DNA of 11,037 bases, taken from positions 1 through 11,037 of the forward strand of contig JAHHUA010000052.1 of NCBI GenBank assembly GCA_020024235.1. Direction: 5' to 3'. The stretch is from Oscillospiraceae bacterium. Lineage in GTDB: Bacteria; Bacillota; Clostridia; Oscillospirales; Ruminococcaceae. The first letter of the stretch is position 1; each line of letters opens with the position of its first letter. The position numbers and the translations under genes were made by a program. Shown here in pieces: positions 6,856 to 11,037 of the stretch. The notes beneath the pieces are model-generated. The model saw only the letters and a list, made by a program, of their open reading frames with translations, did no database searches and was not told where the DNA came from.

Positions 6856-7773
6856 TTACTCATATTCCTTAGAAAACACAGGTTCTTTGGGTTTTGGGTT
6901 TTTCTTTACAGAAACGGATTCTTGTTCGGTTTCACCCTCCCGAAGAAGTCTTGCCTGAACTACAAAACGCTGTTCCTCATTTTTCTCGCCTCCGTATTTG
7001 TATGTACAGGTGGAGAGAGTAAGCAATTTGTCATTGTCGTTTACATCTACATCATAAACAAGCTGTGACCGTTTTTTGGCTTCATCGGCAATATCTTTAA
7101 GTGTCATTTTGTTGTTGAACTTTGCTGTATCTCTGGCAGGGTCTATTAAATGATACTGGAAACCAGTATCTGTATAATAAACCGCAAACACCTGAAAAAC
7201 CAGTTTATCACTTGGAGTATACACATAAATATATGGGTTTTTCTTGGCAAAATCCACATTGAGATAATTTAAAAGCTGGGCAAATTTTTCGCCTGTGGGT
7301 TTATCATCCATATTGTGGCCGTAAATTATAGTGTTTGGCTTTAATGAATTTCTGTCTTTCAGCACACATTCATAATCAGCATAGTAACAGCCATACCAGT
7401 TATATTCCTTGGAAATATCCCTTCGCAAATAAAAATCATTGTCAGTAGACTGCAAAATTTCATTGTTAATTTTAGTGTTCGGAATTTTGATCCAGCCTAC
7501 TGCATCGGAATTTACAGCATTGGCATCTTTGAGTTTGTTTCTTATGGAGTCATCTTCAGTCATATTTTTTTCGGAAGGTTCGCTGTCATTTGAGTTTTCC
7601 TCCAAAGAACTGTTATTTATAGTATTTTGGCTGTTTGGCAAACTGCTTTCGGAACTTGACTTGGAAGAATCGTTATTGTTTATATTGTTACAGGCGGAAA
7701 AGGATAAAATAATTCCCGCTGTCAAAACAAAGCTCAGTATTTTCCTCATTAATTCATTTTTTAAAAACTCCAT
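6856..7773 (-). CDS. Class B sortase, copy 1, predicted lipid-anchored
   Basis: 305 residues. Sortases are exported cysteine transpeptidases that cut a sorting motif in a secreted protein and join it to the cell wall or to another subunit. The class B pattern is clear: VGWIKIPNTKINNEILQ (92-108), NTIIYGHNMDD with catalytic H153, LLTLSTCTYKY with catalytic C256, and EQRFVVQARL with catalytic R269. The N-terminus is a signal peptide ending in SFSAC, a lipobox with cysteine 28, then a Ser/Asn/Glu linker to about 75. Most class B sortases have a plain N-terminal membrane helix instead, so lipid anchoring is an inference worth testing. A lysine-rich tail follows the catalytic domain. The GAGGAG ribosome site is 12 nt from the ATG, long but the same as in copy 2. 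An internal ATG (residue 9) has no better site. The catalytic domain is about 76% identical to copy 2 (162 of 214 residues, ungapped hand count). Confidence 0.92.
   Translation of the reverse strand: MEFLKNELMRKILSFVLTAGIILSFSACNNINNNDSSKSSSESSLPNSQNTINNSSLEENSNDSEPSEKNMTEDDSIRNKLKDANAVNSDAVGWIKIPNTKINNEILQSTDNDFYLRRDISKEYNWYGCYYADYECVLKDRNSLKPNTIIYGHNMDDKPTGEKFAQLLNYLNVDFAKKNPYIYVYTPSDKLVFQVFAVYYTDTGFQYHLIDPARDTAKFNNKMTLKDIADEAKKRSQLVYDVDVNDNDKLLTLSTCTYKYGGEKNEEQRFVVQARLLREGETEQESVSVKKNPKPKEPVFSKEYE
6944..6984. repeat. 41-bp stretch identical in both sortase genes (copy 1)
   Basis: This stretch is identical to 7901-7941 and encodes the conserved region around the catalytic arginine. It is the longest identical DNA run I found between the two sortase genes, which otherwise differ mostly at silent and conservative positions. 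Confidence 0.85.
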
Positions 7774-7812
7774 TGCTTAATTTAACTCCTCGGATTATTA
7801 TTTTTTGTAAAA

Positions 7813-8757
7813 TTATTTGTATTCCTTAGAGAATTTAGGTTCCTTAGGTGAAGGATTTTTCTTTACAGAAACAGTTTTCTGTTCTTTTTCATCTTCACGG
7901 AGAAGTCTTGCCTGAACTACAAAACGCTGTTCCTCATTTTTTTCACCGCCGTATTTATATGTGCAGGTGGAAAGTGTCAGCAATTTATCATCATTGTTTA
8001 CATCAACATCATAAATCATCTGTGAACGCAGTTTAGCTTCATCTGCAATGTCTTTAATAGTTATTTTTTTGTTTACTTTAGCTGAATCCTTAATAGGGTC
8101 TACATAATGGTATCTGAAGGCTGTTTCTGTATAATAAACCGCAAATACCTGAAAAACCATTCTGTTATCAGGTGTGTAAATATAAATATAAGGATTATTC
8201 TTTGCAAAATCTTCATCAAGATAATTAAAAAGCTGGGCAAATTTTTTCCCGTTTGGTCTGTCCTCCATATTATGACCATAAATTACAGTATTTGGCGACA
8301 GAGATTTTTCATCTTTCATAACGGATTCAAAATCGGCATAGTAGCATCCATACCAGTTGTAATTTTTGGTTATATCCCGTCTAAGATAAAACTCATTATC
8401 ATTTGCTTGAATAATTTCATCGTTTATTTTGGTGTTTGGAATTGTAATCCAACCCACTACATCGGTATTTATTTCCTGAGCCTTTTTTATTTTGTCATTT
8501 ACAAGTTTGATTTCTTCTTTTGCAGCTTCTTTTGAAGCATTATCTTTTTCATCTTCCTTTGAAGAATTATCTTTTTGGCTGCTGTCCTTATCTTTGGAAG
8601 AATCAGAACCTGGTTTTGAGGACTGAGAAGAAGATATATCCGATGAATTGTCACTTACATCATTTTTGTCTGAACAGGATGAGAATGACATAATTATTCC
8701 CAATGCCAAAACAGTACATAATAACTTCTTAGTAAATTTGTTGTTAAAAATTTGCAT
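7813..8757 (-). CDS. Class B sortase, copy 2, predicted lipid-anchored
   Basis: 314 residues, paralogue of the next gene downstream. Catalytic residues are H162 (VIYGHNMED), C265 (TLSTCTYKY) and R278 (EQRFVVQARL), so both copies should be active. The signal peptide ends in SFSSC with lipobox cysteine 28, the same position as in copy 1. A Ser/Lys/Asp-rich linker (about 30-80) then leads into the domain at about residue 85. The linker differs from copy 1 in length and sequence, while the domain aligns without gaps; substrate choice might therefore be similar and reach might differ. AAGGAG (8770-8775) lies 12 nt before the ATG, in the 23-nt gap after pyk, so the gene probably shares the pyk transcript. 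The next gene follows after 39 nt without a terminator. No protein in the window carries an obvious sorting signal. Confidence 0.92.
   Translation of the reverse strand: MQIFNNKFTKKLLCTVLALGIIMSFSSCSDKNDVSDNSSDISSSQSSKPGSDSSKDKDSSQKDNSSKEDEKDNASKEAAKEEIKLVNDKIKKAQEINTDVVGWITIPNTKINDEIIQANDNEFYLRRDITKNYNWYGCYYADFESVMKDEKSLSPNTVIYGHNMEDRPNGKKFAQLFNYLDEDFAKNNPYIYIYTPDNRMVFQVFAVYYTETAFRYHYVDPIKDSAKVNKKITIKDIADEAKLRSQMIYDVDVNNDDKLLTLSTCTYKYGGEKNEEQRFVVQARLLREDEKEQKTVSVKKNPSPKEPKFSKEYK
7901..7941. repeat. 41-bp stretch identical in both sortase genes (copy 2)
   Basis: This is the partner of 6944-6984. The similarity between the two genes also covers the leader: GGAGTTAA, one differing base, TTAA, one differing base, CAATG occurs before both ATGs. 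The duplicated unit therefore included the ribosome binding site. Confidence 0.85.
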
Positions 8758-8780
8758 TGTTTAAATTAACTCCTTATTTT

Positions 8781-10544
8781 TTATTTATCAGCGGCACAGT
8801 TGCAAATCATGCCCTTTTCACCATCAACTTTAACTGTACTTCCGTTTTTAAGAATGGAACAGGCACTTTTAGCTCCGATTATCACTGGAATATCCAAAGC
8901 CTTGCCCACTATTGCCTCATAGGAATTTTCGTCGGGATTTTCTGTAATAACAGCCGCTGCTTTCTGCAAAACAGAAAGAATTTTTTCACTTGCCTTTGTA
9001 ATTACAAGTATATCCCCCGAACGAAATCTGCTCAAAGCTTCTTTTTCGTCCTTGCATACACATACCGGAGAAATAATGCTTTTGTTTACCAGTGATTTTC
9101 CGCTGACAATGACATTTCCCACCATCTGTACTTTAAGAAGATTGGTGGTGCCTGCTATGCCTATAGGTACACCGGCAGTCAAAACTACCAGTTCCCCATC
9201 TTTGACAAATCCTGCTTTGGAAGTTTCCTCCACTGCATGATTAAATAAATCTTCGTAATTATCTCTGTAATCCACCATAAGCGGCGTAACTCCCCAGGAC
9301 ATACTCAGTTGCCTGAAAGTATGTTCGGAAGGTGTACAGGCTATAATAGGTTTATCTATTCTGAATCTGCTGCACATTCTGGCAGTATGACCGGAATGAG
9401 TTACGGTTATAATAGCCGCTGCATCCAAATCATAAGCTGTAGTACAGGTTGCATGACTTATAGCATTGGTAACATCGCTTAATGAAGAAGAAACATTTTC
9501 ATCATTGCTGAAATACGAAGATTTATAGTTTATATCCTCTTCAGTTCTTTTGGCAATAGTTGCCATGGTTTTTACGGATTCTACAGGGTATTTGCCTGCG
9601 GCAGTTTCACCTGACAGCATAATTGCACTGGTTCCGTCATAAATCGCATTTGCCACATCGGCAGCTTCGGCTCTGGTGGGTCTTGGATTTCTCATCATGG
9701 AATCCAGCATCTGAGTAGCTGTGATAACGTGTTTTCCTGCCATATATGCCTTTTTTATCATCATTTTTTGAATAATAGGCACATCTTGAATAGGAACTTC
9801 CACACCCATATCCCCTCTTGCCACCATTACACCGTCAGAAACCCTGAGGATATCGTCAATATTTTCCACACCCTGACTGTTTTCGATTTTTGCAATAATC
9901 TTAATTGTATGACAATCGTTGTCTTCCAAAATCTTTCTTATTTTCAAAATATCATCGGCTGTTCTGGTAAAGGAAGCTGCAATAAAATCAAATCCTGTTT
10001 TTATTCCAAAAATAATATCTTCATAATCTTTTTCGCTGACAAATGGAAGTGAAAGACTTATACCCGGTACATTTATGCTTTTTTTGTCAGACAGATCTCC
10101 GCCATTAATTACAGAACAAACAATATCCATTTTGTTTATTTCTTTTACTTTCAGTTCTATGAGCCCGTCATCAGCCAAAATGGTACTTCCGATTTTTACA
10201 TCTTTATAAAGCTCAGAATAAGTTATAGCACAGCCATTTTCATCTCCGATGATTTCTGTATCGTTTTTCAAAACAAACTGAGAACCTGTTTGTAAGGTAA
10301 CTTTTCCCTTTTGGAATTTACAAAGTCTTACTTCAGGGCCTTTTGTATCTAAAAGTGTAGCTACAGGTTTAGTGAAATTTTTTCTCACTTTTTCCACGAT
10401 TTTATATGTTGCCAAATGTTCCTCATGGTCGCCGTGGGAAAAATTAAATCTGGCAATATCCATTCCGGCATTTATAAGCTGGGATATGGTTTCTTCGTTG
10501 TTTGAAGCAGGACCTAATGTACAAATAATCTTTGTTTTTCTCAT
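8781..10544 (-). CDS. pyk: Pyruvate kinase with extra C-terminal domain
   Basis: 587 residues from the ATG behind AGGAGG; the frame extends 23 codons further upstream but without support. It makes pyruvate and ATP from phosphoenolpyruvate and ADP, the last step of glycolysis, in the cytoplasm. It starts with KTKIICTLGPAS (about 3-14). R32, N34, S36 and D67 match the substrate and potassium site. E71 in TKGPEVRL corresponds to the residue linked to potassium dependence. The active-site signature IIAKIENSQGV holds K219 and the metal ligand E221, and VARGDMGVEVP holds the metal ligand D245. ITATQMLDSM (T277) and the NPRPTRAEAADVANAIYDG segment (about 286-304) follow. Residues about 485-587 form the PEP-utiliser-like extra domain of Bacillus-type enzymes. 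Its usual TSH motif reads NSY here (540-542). The gene appears to head a - strand unit: the sortase gene starts 23 nt after its stop, with no terminator. Confidence 0.96.
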   Translation of the reverse strand: MRKTKIICTLGPASNNEETISQLINAGMDIARFNFSHGDHEEHLATYKIVEKVRKNFTKPVATLLDTKGPEVRLCKFQKGKVTLQTGSQFVLKNDTEIIGDENGCAITYSELYKDVKIGSTILADDGLIELKVKEINKMDIVCSVINGGDLSDKKSINVPGISLSLPFVSEKDYEDIIFGIKTGFDFIAASFTRTADDILKIRKILEDNDCHTIKIIAKIENSQGVENIDDILRVSDGVMVARGDMGVEVPIQDVPIIQKMMIKKAYMAGKHVITATQMLDSMMRNPRPTRAEAADVANAIYDGTSAIMLSGETAAGKYPVESVKTMATIAKRTEEDINYKSSYFSNDENVSSSLSDVTNAISHATCTTAYDLDAAAIITVTHSGHTARMCSRFRIDKPIIACTPSEHTFRQLSMSWGVTPLMVDYRDNYEDLFNHAVEETSKAGFVKDGELVVLTAGVPIGIAGTTNLLKVQMVGNVIVSGKSLVNKSIISPVCVCKDEKEALSRFRSGDILVITKASEKILSVLQKAAAVITENPDENSYEAIVGKALDIPVIIGAKSACSILKNGSTVKVDGEKGMICNCAADK

Positions 10545-10549
10545 AAAAG

Positions 10550-10555
10550 CCTCCT
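10550..10555 (-). promoter_or_regulatory. RBS deciding the pyk start
   Basis: A perfect AGGAGG lies 5 nt before the ATG at 10544 on the - strand. It fixes the start at MRKTKIICTLGPAS. The longer frame up to 10613 would run through the promoter and encode an Ile-rich stretch with no family match. Confidence 0.88.
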
Positions 10556-10584
10556 GAAATTTAAGTATAATTATAATAATTAAT

Positions 10585-10613
10585 ATTATAGTATTACACA
10601 AAGAAAATTGCAA
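10585..10613 (-). promoter_or_regulatory. Sigma-A type promoter of pyk
   Basis: Read on the - strand: -35 TTGCAA (10608-10613), a 17-nt spacer, -10 TATAAT (10585-10590). Transcription should start near 10578, giving a leader of about 34 nt that carries the AGGAGG. It probably drives the whole pyk-sortase-lipoprotein unit. I see no riboswitch-sized leader and no clear catabolite-response operator. Confidence 0.8.
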
Positions 10614-10685
10614 TATATTACAAAGTGTTTTGCAAGGTGCTTTCCGTAATAATGTGTATTTTCTTTATGGTTTTACTGCATAAAT

Positions 10686-11037
10686 TTACAAATCAATATC
10701 TATTGATACAGGGCAGTGATCGCTGCCAAAAATATCACTGTGAATTTTTGCCTCTTTTAGTTTATCACCCAGTCTATCCGAAATAAGAAAATAATCAATT
10801 CTCCAACCGGCATTTTTTTCTCTGGCTTTGAACATATAGCTCCACCATGAATAAGCATCTTCTTTGTCCGGGTAAATTTTTCTGAAGGTGTCAATAAATC
10901 CACTGTCCAAAAACTTGGTCATTTTATTTCTTTCTTCAATGGTAAATCCTGCATTTTTGGTGTTTGTTTTGGGATTTTTAAGGTCAATTTCCTTATGAGC
11001 AACATTTAAATCCCCACAGATTATAACAGGTTTATTC
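10686..11037 (-). CDS. xth: Exodeoxyribonuclease III, N-terminal part outside window
   Basis: 116 C-terminal residues are visible; the frame is open to the right edge (the first full codon encodes N at 11036-11034), while the family usually has about 250 residues. It is a DNA repair enzyme with AP endonuclease and 3'-5' exonuclease activity on double-stranded DNA, acting with magnesium in the cytoplasm. Key motifs in the fragment, numbered from its first residue, are IICGDLNVAH with the catalytic aspartate D9 and N11, the family segment ERNKMTKFLDSGFIDTFR (about 35-52), YSWWSYM, WRIDYFLIS (W78, D81), and the terminal GSDHCPVSIDIDL with D106 and the catalytic H107. An ATG at 10922 is internal, not the start. 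No clear terminator follows. The 141-nt gap to pyk contains the pyk promoter, so the two are probably separate transcripts, though read-through is possible. Confidence 0.95.
   Translation of the reverse strand, partial: NKPVIICGDLNVAHKEIDLKNPKTNTKNAGFTIEERNKMTKFLDSGFIDTFRKIYPDKEDAYSWWSYMFKAREKNAGWRIDYFLISDRLGDKLKEAKIHSDIFGSDHCPVSIDIDL

Noticed and set aside
8107..8535. 142-codon open frame on the + strand inside the sortase gene
   Set aside because: It is antisense to a sortase with all three catalytic residues intact. Its Ile/Phe-rich product is what AT-rich antisense sequence gives.
10545..10613. 23-codon N-terminal extension of pyruvate kinase
   Set aside because: It overlaps the TTGCAA/TATAAT promoter and has no ribosome site. 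The family N-terminus begins at the ATG behind AGGAGG.

Overview
The window looks like chromosomal DNA from a low-GC, Gram-positive anaerobe of the class Clostridia. The evidence is AT-rich coding sequence (by eye about one third GC in most genes), strong AGGAGG-type ribosome binding sites, several lipobox lipoproteins with serine-rich linkers, class B sortases, a class III (Firmicutes-type) fructose-1,6-bisphosphatase, and a pyruvate kinase carrying the extra C-terminal domain seen in Bacillus/Clostridia enzymes. I cannot name the species.

Left arm, + strand (1-4520): the 3' part of a sugar-transfer-associated ATP-grasp gene (cut by the window edge), then a serine-linker lipoprotein with two Ig-like segments that ends at a strong intrinsic terminator, then fbp (class III fructose-1,6-bisphosphatase), which has its own promoter region.

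Right arm, - strand (11037-4517): the 3' part of an exodeoxyribonuclease III gene (cut by the window edge), then a likely five-gene transcription unit starting at a near-consensus promoter (TTGCAA, 17 nt, TATAAT). It reads pyk (pyruvate kinase), class B sortase copy 2, class B sortase copy 1, a 459-residue lipoprotein of unknown function, and a 283-residue secreted protein of unknown function. The gaps are 23, 39, 99 and 8 nt, with no convincing terminator between them. The two arms converge, and the last - strand gene overlaps the fbp stop codon. A perfect bidirectional hairpin lies inside the end of that last reading frame.

Functionally the window pairs two carbon-flux enzymes (Fbp for gluconeogenesis, Pyk for the last step of glycolysis) with a cell-envelope module. 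The most unusual part is that module: two tandem, recently duplicated sortases, both predicted to be lipid-anchored through a lipobox cysteine, encoded behind pyruvate kinase and ahead of two unrecognised exported proteins. No CRISPR array, tRNA, rRNA, transposase or integrase was seen. No stretch over 300 bases lacks a gene; the longest intergenic gap is 141 bases (10545-10685).
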